Shown here one piece after another: positions 53,132 through 62,652 of a DNA stretch of 64,000 nucleotides. Source of the DNA: Flavivirga aquimarina (lineage in GTDB: Bacteria; Bacteroidota; Bacteroidia; Flavobacteriales; Flavobacteriaceae); assembly GCF_030540835.1 (NCBI RefSeq), contig NZ_JAUOEK010000056.1:62001-126000 (forward strand), read 5' to 3'. Numbering within the stretch: the first letter of the stretch is position 1; each line of letters opens with the position of its first letter. The notes below the pieces were generated by a model, which was not told where the DNA came from, did no database searches, and saw only the letters and a list, made by a program, of their open reading frames with translations. Both the position numbers and the translations under genes were made by a program.

Positions 53132-54610
53132 ATGATTATGAAAAATATTAAACTAATTATAATAGGGGTATTAATAACCCTATCGTCTGGATGTAGTCCA
53201 GAACTTGAGTCGGTTAATTTTGAGGAAATAAGTCCAGCTATTTTTCCGCAATCTGAAGATGATATTGAAGCTTTAGTTGCAGCGGCATACTATCCTTTGA
53301 GAGGTGCTTGGTGGGATGGTTTTCATACCACATCAGAACGTGGTGTTATGTTTATTAACGATGCAACCACAGAGATACTTATGGGTGATTTTAGTGTGCA
53401 ATTATATGCTACTTTTCATAGTTTTGAGCCTATACATGAGAGTGTAACTCGTTTTTACGATGATTTTTATAATAAAATAAGTGCTAATACATTAAGTATA
53501 GATTTAATAGAGAATTCTTCTGCTAATGAGAATGTGAAAAAAATAGGTATAGCAGAAATTAAATGTGCAAGAGCATTATTGAGCTATGAACTTTTTGACA
53601 TGTATGGACCTTTAGTAGTAGCCCCACTTGAATTGCTTAAAACCCCTTTAAATGAAGTCCCTTTAGCTAGGCTTAGCAATGATGAAATGGTTAGTTTTAT
53701 AGAGCAAGATTTATTAGATGCTGCAGAAGATTTACTACCACCATCTGAAACTAATTATGGAAGATTTAGTCAAGGTATGGCAAGAATGTTATTAATTAGA
53801 CTGTATTTACACCAAAAAAGATGGGCAGATGTAGAAGAACAAGCAAACCTAATCATGGCAATGAATCATTACGATTTAGAAAGTGATTATGTAGGTTTAT
53901 GGGATACACAAGCTCCTGTAGATAGTAATGAGGTTATTTGGGCAATTCCTGCTGATTACGCGGGTACCAGTGAAAACCAATGGCAACTTATGGTATTACC
54001 ATCAAACTACCCTGTTAGAGGTGGATGGGGTACTATACAAAGTTCATGGAAATTTTATGATTCTTTTGAAGCTGATGATATAAGAAAAACTAATCTTATT
54101 GCTGAATATGTTGGTACAGATGGAGTCACGTATAATAGAAGCAATCCAGGAACCAATATGCAATACGGACCAATACCATTAAAAATTGCTGAAGATGCTG
54201 CCAGAAATACTGGGATAACAACAGTAGATATTATTGTGTATAGATATGCAGATGTACTATTATCAAAAGCAGAAGCCATCGCTAATAAAAACGGGGTTCC
54301 TAGTCAAGAAGCTATAGATTTAGTGAATATTGTTAGAAATAGAGCACAGTTAGATGATCTTTTATTAGCAGATTATGCAGACATAGATACGTTTAATACG
54401 ATGATTCTTCTTGAAAGATCTCACGAATATTGGTGTGAAAATGGACAATACCGTGCAGATTTAATTAGACATGGTAAATTCAGTGAATATAATATAGATT
54501 TAACTGGAGCAGCAAGTGAAACTGCAGCACATAAAACTGTCTACCCTTTTTCCTTAGATAGAATAAGTGAAGGTAAAGGAGAATTTTTACAAAACCCTGG
54601 TTATAATTAG
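53132..54610 (+). CDS. SusD/RagB family surface glycan-binding lipoprotein
   Basis: 492 residues. Lipoprotein signal ends ITLSSGCSPE. The SusD/RagB fold is helical with TPR-like repeats: IAEIKCARALLSYELFDMYGPLV, MARMLLIRLYLHQKRWADVEEQANLIM and IIVYRYADVLLSKAEAIANKNG, followed by RAQLDDLLLADY. It binds the polymer at the cell surface and delivers it to the SusC channel. Confidence 0.93.
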   Translation: MIMKNIKLIIIGVLITLSSGCSPELESVNFEEISPAIFPQSEDDIEALVAAAYYPLRGAWWDGFHTTSERGVMFINDATTEILMGDFSVQLYATFHSFEPIHESVTRFYDDFYNKISANTLSIDLIENSSANENVKKIGIAEIKCARALLSYELFDMYGPLVVAPLELLKTPLNEVPLARLSNDEMVSFIEQDLLDAAEDLLPPSETNYGRFSQGMARMLLIRLYLHQKRWADVEEQANLIMAMNHYDLESDYVGLWDTQAPVDSNEVIWAIPADYAGTSENQWQLMVLPSNYPVRGGWGTIQSSWKFYDSFEADDIRKTNLIAEYVGTDGVTYNRSNPGTNMQYGPIPLKIAEDAARNTGITTVDIIVYRYADVLLSKAEAIANKNGVPSQEAIDLVNIVRNRAQLDDLLLADYADIDTFNTMILLERSHEYWCENGQYRADLIRHGKFSEYNIDLTGAASETAAHKTVYPFSLDRISEGKGEFLQNPGYN

Positions 54611-54623
54611 TTTGAGTTTAGTC

Positions 54624-54676
54624 ATGAAAGGGTTGCTTTGATATTTTGAAGGTATATATAAACAACCCTTTCATTT
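54624..54676 (+). terminator. Stem-loop after susD
   Basis: Perfect 12-bp stem ATGAAAGGGTTG / CAACCCTTTCAT, loop of 27 nt, then TT. Could partly terminate or protect the susCD mRNA. Confidence 0.6.
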
Positions 54677-54716
54677 AGAAAGATTAAACAATAATAGAAT
54701 AAGAAAATTAAAAAGA

Positions 54717-56075
54717 ATGGACTCTAGAAGAAATTTTATAAAAAAAACAGCAATATTCGGAGCAGGTGTTTCAATGCTTCCTGGTTTTACTTTTGGTATG
54801 AATAGCAATAGCAATTCTGAAAAATTAAAAATAGGAATGATAGGAGTTGGCTTACGTGGTACTAATCATCTAAATAATTTATTATTAAGAGATGATATAA
54901 ATATCACAGCCATTTGCGACATAGATCCTAAAAGAATAACTATTGCAGTTGATAAGATTACAGAAAAGGGTCATAAAAAACCTTTGGTTTTTGGTAAAGA
55001 TGATTATGATTATAGAAACCTTCTTGCTTTAGACGAAGTAGATGCTGTTGTAATTTCTACACCTTGGTTATGGCACACACGTATGGCTAAAGATACTATG
55101 AAAGCAGGTAAGTATACCGGTTTAGAAGTGTCTGCAGCAAATACTATGGAAGAGTGTTGGGATCTTGTAAATACACACGAACAAACAGGAACCCATTTAA
55201 TGATTCTTGAGAATGTTAATTATCGAAGAGATATTATGGCTGTATTAAATATGGTTAAACAAAATGTTTTCGGAGAATTAATTCACTTTAGATGTGGTTA
55301 CCAACATGATTTGCGACACGTTAAGTTTAATGATGGGAAAACGGCCTATGGCAAAGGTGTCGAGTTTGGAGAAAAAGGTATTTCAGAATCTGCGTGGAGA
55401 ACACAGCATTCCGTTTTAAGAAATGCAGATATATATCCTACACACGGTATAGGCCCAATAGCAGTCATGTCTAATATAAATAGAGGTAATAGATTTATGA
55501 CATTAACCTCTACAGCTACTAAAGGAGTTGGGTTACACAATTATGTTGTTAAGCATGGAGGCGAAAATCATCCAAATGCAAAAGTTAAATTTAAGCTAGG
55601 TGATGTCATTACTTCTACCATTGAAACAACTAATGGAGAATCTATAATTGTAACGCACGATACTAATTTACCAAGACCATATTCATTAGGCTTTAGAGTT
55701 CAAGGAGCTAATGGTTTATGGGAGGTAGATGGGAATAGAATTCATATTGATGGCAAAACAAAACCTCATGAATGGGAGGCAGCCGATGACTGGTTAAAGA
55801 AATACGATCATCCATTATGGCAAAAATATGGTGAATTAGCCAATGGTGCCGGACATGGAGGCATGGATTTCTTTGTAATGCACGCTTTTGTAGAATCTGC
55901 AAAATTAAATGTGGCGCCACCAATGGATGCTTATGATGCAGCAGCATGGAGTGCTATTACACCATTATCTGAAGCGTCTATAGAGAATAATGGAGCACCA
56001 CAAGATTTTCCAGATTTCACTAGAGGTAATTGGGTAAAAAGAAAGCCTTATAATTGGATTAAAGACAGCTATTAG
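54717..56075 (+). CDS. GH109-type Gfo/Idh/MocA enzyme (alpha-N-acetylgalactosaminidase-like)
   Basis: 452 residues. Tat-like signal (SRRNFIKKTAIFGAGVSML). Rossmann start KIGMIGVGLRGTNHL. Strong GH109-type motifs: ISTPWLWHTRMAKDTMKAGKYTG, LENVNYRRDIMAVLNMV, GYQHDLRHVKF, WRTQHSVLRNADIYPTHGIGP and NINRGNRFM. GH109 enzymes use NAD to cleave alpha-N-acetylgalactosamine from glycans. Exported to the periplasm, 106 bp after susD. Supports a GalNAc-containing substrate for the locus; activity not proved by sequence. Confidence 0.85.
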   Translation: MDSRRNFIKKTAIFGAGVSMLPGFTFGMNSNSNSEKLKIGMIGVGLRGTNHLNNLLLRDDINITAICDIDPKRITIAVDKITEKGHKKPLVFGKDDYDYRNLLALDEVDAVVISTPWLWHTRMAKDTMKAGKYTGLEVSAANTMEECWDLVNTHEQTGTHLMILENVNYRRDIMAVLNMVKQNVFGELIHFRCGYQHDLRHVKFNDGKTAYGKGVEFGEKGISESAWRTQHSVLRNADIYPTHGIGPIAVMSNINRGNRFMTLTSTATKGVGLHNYVVKHGGENHPNAKVKFKLGDVITSTIETTNGESIIVTHDTNLPRPYSLGFRVQGANGLWEVDGNRIHIDGKTKPHEWEAADDWLKKYDHPLWQKYGELANGAGHGGMDFFVMHAFVESAKLNVAPPMDAYDAAAWSAITPLSEASIENNGAPQDFPDFTRGNWVKRKPYNWIKDSY

Positions 56076-56095
56076 ATGTAGTTAATCATAAAAAA

Positions 56096-57472
56096 ATGAA
56101 TATGAAAAATAAGTTTTTAGTACTAATAATTCTTATTATAATTATTAGTTGTGGCAGTGATAGTGTTTCTTCAAGTGATGACGAAGTTATTATTGATGAA
56201 ACTATAAATGAAATCACTTACATAGCATCATCTGAAGTTATTTCAAACCCAGAACGCGGATTCATGCATTCATGGAGTGTTGCTTCAGAAGGAACACCGC
56301 TTAGTTTAGTTACGCTTCAAAGTTTGATGAATGAAAACGTTACTATTATTTTACGTCTTTATTATTTAAACGCTTTTAAAGATTCAGATTTAAGCACAGC
56401 GCAATTAGATTTAATAAAAGCAGATTTTGCAAACCTAAGAGAAGCTGGTGTAAAATGTGTTTTACGTTTTGCATATAACAGTGATCAAAGTGATACAGAT
56501 GCACCGCTTAATATTATTGAATCTCACTTAGATCAATTAAAACCAATTTTTGCAGATAATGCAGATGTGATTGCTTTTGTTCAAGCAGGGTTTATTGGAT
56601 CTTGGGGAGAATGGCATACAACAACTAATGGCTTAAATACAAAAGCAAACAGGACAGCAGTATTAAACAAATTGTTAGAAGCATTTCCAGAAAGTATTAA
56701 AATTCAATTGAGAACACCAGGGTATAAACAAGAAATTTTTGATTATACAACAGCCATAGGAACCGATGTTGGTTATGGAACAAGCGATATTGCACGAGTT
56801 GGTTTTCATAACGATTGTTTTTTAGCAAGTGTAGACGATTATGGAACATACAATAATGTTACTATAGAAAAAAGCTATATAAGTCAAGAAGCACTCTTTG
56901 TTCCTACAGGAGGAGAAACTTGTCCTCCAAGTGGAATTCCAACGGCGAGTTGTGCAACAGCAGATACAGAGATGTCTTTGTTAAAATGGACGTATTTAAA
57001 TCTTGATTATTATGGACCTGTACTAAACGTGTGGAGAAATAATAACTGTTTTACAGATTTTCAAAAAGAATTAGGTTATAGGCTGGTATTAAAGTCTGCT
57101 AGCCTAAAAAAAGAAGCTACAGCCAATGGTAGCTTTGAATTAAATACCATTATAGACAATATTGGTTTTGCACCAGTTTATAATGCTAAGAACACATTTC
57201 TAGTATTCAGAGCGGTTAATGATGGAACAATTTATAAGAAAGCATTAAACTTTGACATAAGAAAAGTGGTTCCAGATGTTGATTATGAATTAGAAGAAAC
57301 CGTTAGTCTTTCAGGGATTCCATCTGGAAATTATGAATTGCTTTTAAAAATTGAAGATTCACATGATACATTATCAGATAGAACAGAATATTCAATACAA
57401 TTAGCGAACACTAATACTTGGGAAGCCGCATTAGGCCTCAATAATTTGCAACACACATTAATTATTAATTAA
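56096..57472 (+). CDS. DUF4874/DUF4832 surface lipoprotein
   Basis: 458 residues. Lipoprotein signal ends IIISCGSD. NPERGFMHSW starts the DUF4874 TIM-barrel-like domain. FVQAGFIGSWGEWH is the conserved acidic motif, ahead of IKIQLRTPGYKQEIF. DUF4832 part includes WTYLNLDYYGPVLNVWRNN. The C-terminus (about 350-458) is a beta-sandwich. A putative glycan-active barrel without assigned EC number. It is paralogous to the protein at 59784. Confidence 0.8.
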   Translation: MNMKNKFLVLIILIIIISCGSDSVSSSDDEVIIDETINEITYIASSEVISNPERGFMHSWSVASEGTPLSLVTLQSLMNENVTIILRLYYLNAFKDSDLSTAQLDLIKADFANLREAGVKCVLRFAYNSDQSDTDAPLNIIESHLDQLKPIFADNADVIAFVQAGFIGSWGEWHTTTNGLNTKANRTAVLNKLLEAFPESIKIQLRTPGYKQEIFDYTTAIGTDVGYGTSDIARVGFHNDCFLASVDDYGTYNNVTIEKSYISQEALFVPTGGETCPPSGIPTASCATADTEMSLLKWTYLNLDYYGPVLNVWRNNNCFTDFQKELGYRLVLKSASLKKEATANGSFELNTIIDNIGFAPVYNAKNTFLVFRAVNDGTIYKKALNFDIRKVVPDVDYELEETVSLSGIPSGNYELLLKIEDSHDTLSDRTEYSIQLANTNTWEAALGLNNLQHTLIIN

Positions 57473-57477
57473 AACTA

Positions 57478-57502
57478 TTTAATCTCTAAATAAATTAATC
57501 AT
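57478..57502 (+). repeat. Leader sequence shared with the susC gene
   Basis: Second copy of the leader found at 49783-49806; here it runs directly into the ATG of the PKD gene. Confidence 0.4.
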
Positions 57503-58409
57503 GAAAAAAATAACATTTTTCTACTATCTAATTGCTGTTTCACTGCTTGCAGGCTGTGCAACGGACGATGAAGAAACAACCTCTAGTGGGGGCATTATAG
57601 CAGACTTTTCGTTTGTTGGTGATGGAAATACATTTACATTTACCAACCTTTCTGAAGGAGCTACAACCTACAGATGGGATTTTGGTGATCTTTATTTTTA
57701 TTGCGATAAAGAAAATCCGGTATATACCTATACTAAGGCTGGTGGAGAGGTTGAGGTAACCCTTACTGCCATGAATGATTCTGGACAAGAAGCTTATGCT
57801 ACTAAAACCATTGCAACTCCTGAAATTTTTGAAATTGATATTGAAATAAACGGCAATTTTGATGATTGGGAAAATGTTGAATATTTATATGACGAAAGTG
57901 CTTCTGGTACAGGGTCTATGCAAAAAATCAAAATGTGGGGAGCAGGCGAAAACATAAATGTATACCTTGAAGGAAATACAACCATGCAAATGGAATTAGT
58001 CGATATATATTTCAATACAGATGGAGACTCTAGTACAGGGTTTTTAAGCTGGCAATGGCCTACAAGTTCTGGAGCAGAATATTTATTTGAGGGACCACCA
58101 CTAAGTGGTTCTTGGGGTGCTTTTTACTCACATAACGATCCTAGTGGAGGATGGGGATGGGACTGGCTAGCTGGTTCTGGAGCAAACTTCAATTCATCAG
58201 GGTTAGTTAGTGTTGATGCAGAAACCAATGCTATAGAGTTTAGTATTCCAAAAACTCAGTTTGGAGCATTAGGAAGCTATATAGGTATTGCAATTTCAGA
58301 ACTAACTATTGGCTGGGCTGGTGTGGCTGTTTTCCCCGAAGTAACAGCAACAAGTAGTTTTATTATTTACGAACTTCCATCGGAAGATTCGATAGGTTTT
58401 TGTGAGTAA
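57501..58409 (+). CDS. PKD-domain surface lipoprotein (putative glycan-binding protein)
   Basis: 302 residues. Signal with lipobox LLAGC (Cys19). PKD domain (about 30-105): ADFSFVGDGNTFTFTNLS, YRWDFGD, PVYTYTKAGGEVEVTLTA. The C-terminal part (about 110-300) is a CBM9/DOMON-like sandwich: IEINGNFDDWENVEYLY, VDIYFNTDGDSSTGF, NAIEFSIPKTQFGALGSYIGIAISELTIGWAG. This would fit a surface glycan-binding protein helping SusCD. Confidence 0.78.
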   Translation: MKKITFFYYLIAVSLLAGCATDDEETTSSGGIIADFSFVGDGNTFTFTNLSEGATTYRWDFGDLYFYCDKENPVYTYTKAGGEVEVTLTAMNDSGQEAYATKTIATPEIFEIDIEINGNFDDWENVEYLYDESASGTGSMQKIKMWGAGENINVYLEGNTTMQMELVDIYFNTDGDSSTGFLSWQWPTSSGAEYLFEGPPLSGSWGAFYSHNDPSGGWGWDWLAGSGANFNSSGLVSVDAETNAIEFSIPKTQFGALGSYIGIAISELTIGWAGVAVFPEVTATSSFIIYELPSEDSIGFCE

Positions 58410-58414
58410 AACTA

Positions 58415-58464
58415 AAAATGTATTCGGCTATTACCTGATGTATTGTATTAGCCGAATACATTTT
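58415..58464 (+). terminator. Strong terminator after PKD gene
   Basis: Perfect 16-bp stem AAAATGTATTCGGCTA / TAGCCGAATACATTTT ending in TTTT. It ends the SusCD transcript. Nearby at 58593-58605 is a small CCTGTCGGG dyad. Confidence 0.85.
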
Positions 58465-58657
58465 AAATTATTAATACAGAGATTCTATCTTCAAGTATTA
58501 AATAATTTCAATATAATACAGCTATTTCTTTTTAAGCCAAACCTATACAAATATTCATTTAGAAATAGTACAACCTCTAAAATCTAAACACAAACCTGTC
58601 GGGTTGATTCAAGATATAAAATCAAACAGATTTGAAAAATATTATAATACATAAATT

Positions 58658-59761
58658 ATGAATAAAGTTGCAATTAAAAATAACAGGTTATTATCGATAG
58701 ATGTTTTAAGAGGTTTCGATATGTTGATGATTATTTTTGCGGATCGTTTTTTTGCTCATTTACATGAAGGTGCTCAAACAGATTTTACTAATACTTTAGC
58801 AACTCAATTTTCTCATCCAGAGTGGTTTGGTTTTCATTTTTATGATATTGTTATGCCTCTTTTCCTTTTTGTAGTGGGGGTAGTCATTCCTTTTTCAATG
58901 GAAAAAAGAGTTAAAGAGATTGATAAAAAAATTAAACTATACCCACATTTAATTAGGCGTTTTGTAATATTATTTGTGTTAGGTTGGATTGTACAAGGAA
59001 ACCTATTGCATCTAGATATTAATGAGTTCCAAATTTTTAGCAATACATTACAAGCAATTGCTGTAGGCTATTTTTTCTCATGTGTAGCATATATTCATCT
59101 AAGTAAAAATGCGAGATATATGCTTTTTGCAGTTTGCCTTATTATTTATATTTTATTACTTGAGTTTGCTGATATTCCTGGAATAGGTAATAGCGAATTA
59201 TTGCCAGATAAAAATATTGCTATTTATGTAGATAGACTAATTTTTGGAGATTTTGATGATGGTTATCAATATACATGGCTATTAAGTGGTTTAGGTTTTA
59301 TAGCGACTACATTATCAGGTTTATTTGCAGGGGAAATGCTCCGATCTAAATTATCAAGAGAAAAAGTAGCGCGTAATATTCTATTAATTGGAAATGGCGC
59401 AATTTTTTTAGGGCTTATATTAAATATATGGCATCCAATTGTAAAAAAATTATGGAATAGTTCTTTTGTACTATTCTCCTCGGGTATTTGTTTCTTATTA
59501 TTAGCGCTATTTTATTGGATCATAGATGTAAAAGGGTATACAAAATGGGTGAAACCTTTAAAAATTATTGGTATTAATGCTATTACAGCATATGTTATTT
59601 CTCATGTAATAGATTTTCCAGAGCTTGCAAAACAAGTATTATTTGGTTTTGAACAATATCTAGGCGTATACTATAATGCCTTTGCAACAATTGGAGGTTT
59701 TGGGATCATATATCTCTTACTCTGGTATATGAATAAAAACAAAACATATATAAAAATTTAG
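58658..59761 (+). CDS. HGSNAT-like/DUF5009 membrane acetyltransferase
   Basis: 367 residues, about ten membrane helices. RLLSIDVLRGFDMLMIIFADRFF and FHFYDIVMPLFLFVVGVVIPFSME match the DUF5009/heparan-alpha-glucosaminide N-acetyltransferase group; family members carry the catalytic His in the 'HxxxxGfhfyDivmPlFlF' stretch, here HPEWFGFHFYDIVMPLFLF. Such proteins transfer acetyl from cytoplasmic acetyl-CoA to an amino sugar across the membrane. Suits a locus handling N-acetylated sugars. Begins a unit after the terminator with the following DUF4832 gene 22 bp later. Confidence 0.82.
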   Translation: MNKVAIKNNRLLSIDVLRGFDMLMIIFADRFFAHLHEGAQTDFTNTLATQFSHPEWFGFHFYDIVMPLFLFVVGVVIPFSMEKRVKEIDKKIKLYPHLIRRFVILFVLGWIVQGNLLHLDINEFQIFSNTLQAIAVGYFFSCVAYIHLSKNARYMLFAVCLIIYILLLEFADIPGIGNSELLPDKNIAIYVDRLIFGDFDDGYQYTWLLSGLGFIATTLSGLFAGEMLRSKLSREKVARNILLIGNGAIFLGLILNIWHPIVKKLWNSSFVLFSSGICFLLLALFYWIIDVKGYTKWVKPLKIIGINAITAYVISHVIDFPELAKQVLFGFEQYLGVYYNAFATIGGFGIIYLLLWYMNKNKTYIKI

Positions 59762-59783
59762 CGTTTTAAAAGAAAAAGAAATT

Positions 59784-61058
59784 ATGAAAAAAATAGAGCT
59801 TATAATTTTAAGTTTTGGTTGTTTCTTTATTGCATGCGGTGGTGGAAGTAGTGATACTATTAATGATGATTTGGTTATTATAGAACCTGTTTTAAATGGA
59901 GGCGGTGTTACAGAATTTACGAATGTACAACCTATGACGGGTATTGTTGTATGGGATGGTAATGCAAATGTAAGTTCGGGAGCACATACTTTAGAATATT
60001 CGTATATGTTGTATGAAGATATTGTTTCTGAAAAAGGAGTTTATGATTGGACTACTATTGAAAACAAACTAAATGATATAGCATCAAGAAACCATCAAGC
60101 CATACTTCGATTTAGATATGCTTATGTGGGACAGCTAACCTCTGTACCAAAATACATAAAAGATTTACCAGATTATAATGAAACAGAAGGAACTAGTGAA
60201 GGAAAGGTAACCTGGTTCCCAGATTGGTCACATCAAGAATTGCAAGATTTCACCTTAGAGTTTTACGAAAAGTTTGCAGAAAAATATGATGATGACAATA
60301 GAATAGCATTCCTTCAAACGGGGTTTGGACTATGGGCAGAATATCATATCTATGACGGGCCTTTTGTTTTAGGACAAACATTTCCATCTAAGGACTATCA
60401 AACAACGTTTTTAAATAAGCTAAATACCGTATTTAATAATTTACATTGGTCTATTTCTATTGATGCAGAAGATACAAATGTAACACCCTTAAGTGCTAAT
60501 ACGTCACTGTTAAATATCCCTTTTGGAGTATTTGATGATTCCTTTATGAGTGAAGAACATGGTGCTGTAAACGAGCCGCGTTTCAATTTCTTTGGTACAG
60601 AAAGATATCAAACGTCTCCAATAGGAGGAGAGTTTAATTATTACACTACTTACGACCAGCAAAATGTATTATCACCAAATGGTCCTCATGGAGAATCTTA
60701 CGAATCATTTGCAAATAGATTTCATGTAACTTATATGATTGGAAACGATCAATATCAATATCAAACCACTGCGCGTATAAAAGAAGCTAGTATCAATACA
60801 GGATATAAATTTGAAGTAACAAAATTTGAGAAATCTAATGGGAAATCTTTGTTAACAGTTAAAAATATTGGTACAGCTCCTATTTATTATGATGCTTACC
60901 TTTCAATTAATGATAATAAATCTACAGAATCACTTAAAACAGTGATGCCAGATCAAGAAAGTGTTTTTACCATAAATTATGATGGTAATGAAGATGTGGT
61001 TATAGTTTGCGATAGGTTGTTAAATGGACAAGTGATAGATTTTAAGAAATCATATTGA
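59784..61058 (+). CDS. DUF4832-type lipoprotein (TIM-barrel-like)
   Basis: 424 residues. Lipoprotein signal ends FFIACGGGSS. VYDWTTIENKLNDIASRNHQAILRFRYAYV and FLQTGFGLWAEYHIYDGP parallel the motif FVQAGFIGSWGEWH of the protein at 56096, so both share a barrel with a conserved Glu-x-His. The C-terminus (about 335-424) is an Ig-like domain ending in DFKKSY. Surface protein acting on or binding glycans; activity unknown. Confidence 0.75.
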   Translation: MKKIELIILSFGCFFIACGGGSSDTINDDLVIIEPVLNGGGVTEFTNVQPMTGIVVWDGNANVSSGAHTLEYSYMLYEDIVSEKGVYDWTTIENKLNDIASRNHQAILRFRYAYVGQLTSVPKYIKDLPDYNETEGTSEGKVTWFPDWSHQELQDFTLEFYEKFAEKYDDDNRIAFLQTGFGLWAEYHIYDGPFVLGQTFPSKDYQTTFLNKLNTVFNNLHWSISIDAEDTNVTPLSANTSLLNIPFGVFDDSFMSEEHGAVNEPRFNFFGTERYQTSPIGGEFNYYTTYDQQNVLSPNGPHGESYESFANRFHVTYMIGNDQYQYQTTARIKEASINTGYKFEVTKFEKSNGKSLLTVKNIGTAPIYYDAYLSINDNKSTESLKTVMPDQESVFTINYDGNEDVVIVCDRLLNGQVIDFKKSY

Positions 61059-61070
61059 GCATCTAATGCT

Positions 61071-61397
61071 GTGAGCGTTATAGAAGAAAAACCAAATGAA
61101 ATTTTAAATGAATCGATTCATCATAAATGGTTGCATGACGATAGTTTTGAAAATTTGTACGATTTTAATAAATTCATTAATTGGTTAAGTGGAGAATTTA
61201 CACTCTATCAGCAAGATGAATTTCATGGATTGACCGTATTTATTCCTAATGGCTGGTTTTCAATAGAGCAATTAAGCCTAAATAAAAATGTCATAGAATT
61301 CAGAATCGAAGTAAAAAGTAAATGTTTTAAAAGTGGAGTTAAAATATTCAATCAAGTTAAATTGATATTAAAACATTTTAAAAGTAAGGTTATATGA
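61071..61397 (+). CDS. Small hypothetical protein
   Basis: 108 residues from GTG; no earlier ATG is available in frame. Hydrophilic with one Trp-rich region (FNKFINWLSGEFTLYQQDEF), no signal or membrane helix, family unknown. It starts 12 bp after the DUF4832 gene, hence probably in the same transcript. Confidence 0.45.
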   Translation: MSVIEEKPNEILNESIHHKWLHDDSFENLYDFNKFINWLSGEFTLYQQDEFHGLTVFIPNGWFSIEQLSLNKNVIEFRIEVKSKCFKSGVKIFNQVKLILKHFKSKVI

Positions 61398-61735
61398 ACA
61401 ATCATTACAAATAACCAATAGTATCAATTAATTCCTAAATTATTCTTTTATAATTTTCATTCAAATTTTTGAAAGGATTTGATATAAAAAGACCCGCTGC
61501 AAATAATACACTTTATATATTTACTATATTTCGAAGAGCCAGATTATACTATATTTAAGCACGTTTAAACCTTTCCTATATTTGAGTCTGTTAAAAAAGC
61601 GAGTAGGTTAAATATTTTAGACTTTTAATTTCTTTAATTATAAACTACTGAAAAACCTTTAAAAGTTAAAGGTAAAACCATATTCTGTATTCCTCGTTAA
61701 TAAATAAATTAGTTCTCTTTTTTAAAACTAATATT
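61398..61735. other. 338-bp upstream region of the LytTR gene
   Basis: AT-rich, no gene. Contains an exact TATATTTG at 61577-61584 (see separate entry). Confidence 0.5.
61577..61584 (+). promoter_or_regulatory. Candidate -7 element TATATTTG
   Basis: Exact TAnnTTTG match about 150 bp before the LytTR gene; -33 element unclear. Confidence 0.35.
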
Positions 61736-62464
61736 TTGACTAATTACTTATTTATTGAAAACAACAATGCTGTAATAAATAACATTATTAATATTATGGA
61801 AGATTTTCCAGAATTTAATTGTGTTGGGTATTCAAATAGTTATGAAGAGTCTATGGATATTGTTTTGAGAGAAATGCCAGATTTAATATTTATTAATATT
61901 GATACTATTAATGAAAATCCATTTGGTTTAGTTAATGAATTACACCAATATTTAAAAGGAGATACAGAGTTTATAGCAATTTCGACTTCAAAAGAAAAAA
62001 CATATGAGGCTATTAAAATGGGTTTTTTTGATTATTTATTGAACCCAATTACTTCATTAGATATACGAAAATGTATAATTAGATTTAAAAAAAAACATCC
62101 AATTAAAACGAAAAAAACTATATGCTTGAAATCATACAAAGATTATCAATATTTGAATATAGATGAAATTTTGTTTTTAAGGGCCGATAATAATACTACA
62201 GATTTCCATATGGACGATGGTAGTATAATTAGTGCATTTAAAACGCTTAAAGTTTTTGAATCGATTTTACCAGATAATTTTTTGAGAATTCATAAAAGTT
62301 ACATTATTAATTCTAACTATGTATCTAGAGTAAGTTACGGAAACTCTATATGCACTATAAAAAAATGTAACCACAACGTGCCTTTTACTAAAACATATAA
62401 AAATAATATAGAGTTTATGATTAATTCATTATTATCAACTACCTCTGGTAATGGTTTAAATTAA
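61736..62464 (+). CDS. LytTR regulator with degenerate receiver domain
   Basis: 242 residues from a TTG start; the N-terminal strand YLFIENNN requires it, and the next Met is at residue 21. Receiver-like domain (1-120) lacks the usual residues: the acidic pair is replaced by EN/NN and the phospho-acceptor position in DLIFINIDT is Asn. A Lys-like position is also not obvious. LytTR DNA-binding domain (about 135-235): KTICLKSYKDYQYLNIDEILFLRADNNTTDFHMDDGS, FLRIHKSYIINSNYVSRV. Phosphorylation-independent regulator likely. No partner kinase adjacent. Confidence 0.8.
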   Translation: MTNYLFIENNNAVINNIINIMEDFPEFNCVGYSNSYEESMDIVLREMPDLIFINIDTINENPFGLVNELHQYLKGDTEFIAISTSKEKTYEAIKMGFFDYLLNPITSLDIRKCIIRFKKKHPIKTKKTICLKSYKDYQYLNIDEILFLRADNNTTDFHMDDGSIISAFKTLKVFESILPDNFLRIHKSYIINSNYVSRVSYGNSICTIKKCNHNVPFTKTYKNNIEFMINSLLSTTSGNGLN

Positions 62465-62556
62465 GATTTGCCTTTTAAAAAAGGACTGTTTACTCTTACA
62501 AATATATGTTTCCCTAAAAGGGGTATCGAAAATTAGGATAGCTTAATTTCGATATA

Positions 62557-62564
62557 TAAGTTTG
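62557..62564 (+). promoter_or_regulatory. Candidate -7 element TAAGTTTG
   Basis: Exact TAnnTTTG match 88 bp before the response regulator ATG; no clear -33 partner. Confidence 0.35.
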
Positions 62565-62652
62565 TTTTTAGAAGAAAAAATTAATTCCAAAACTATGTAA
62601 TAGTTACAATTAAGAGCAAATATAAATTAATTAACCGAAACATCGAATTGTA

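Noticed and set aside
58402-58587. 61-codon frame after the PKD gene
   Set aside because: It is read across the strong terminator stem at 58415-58464.
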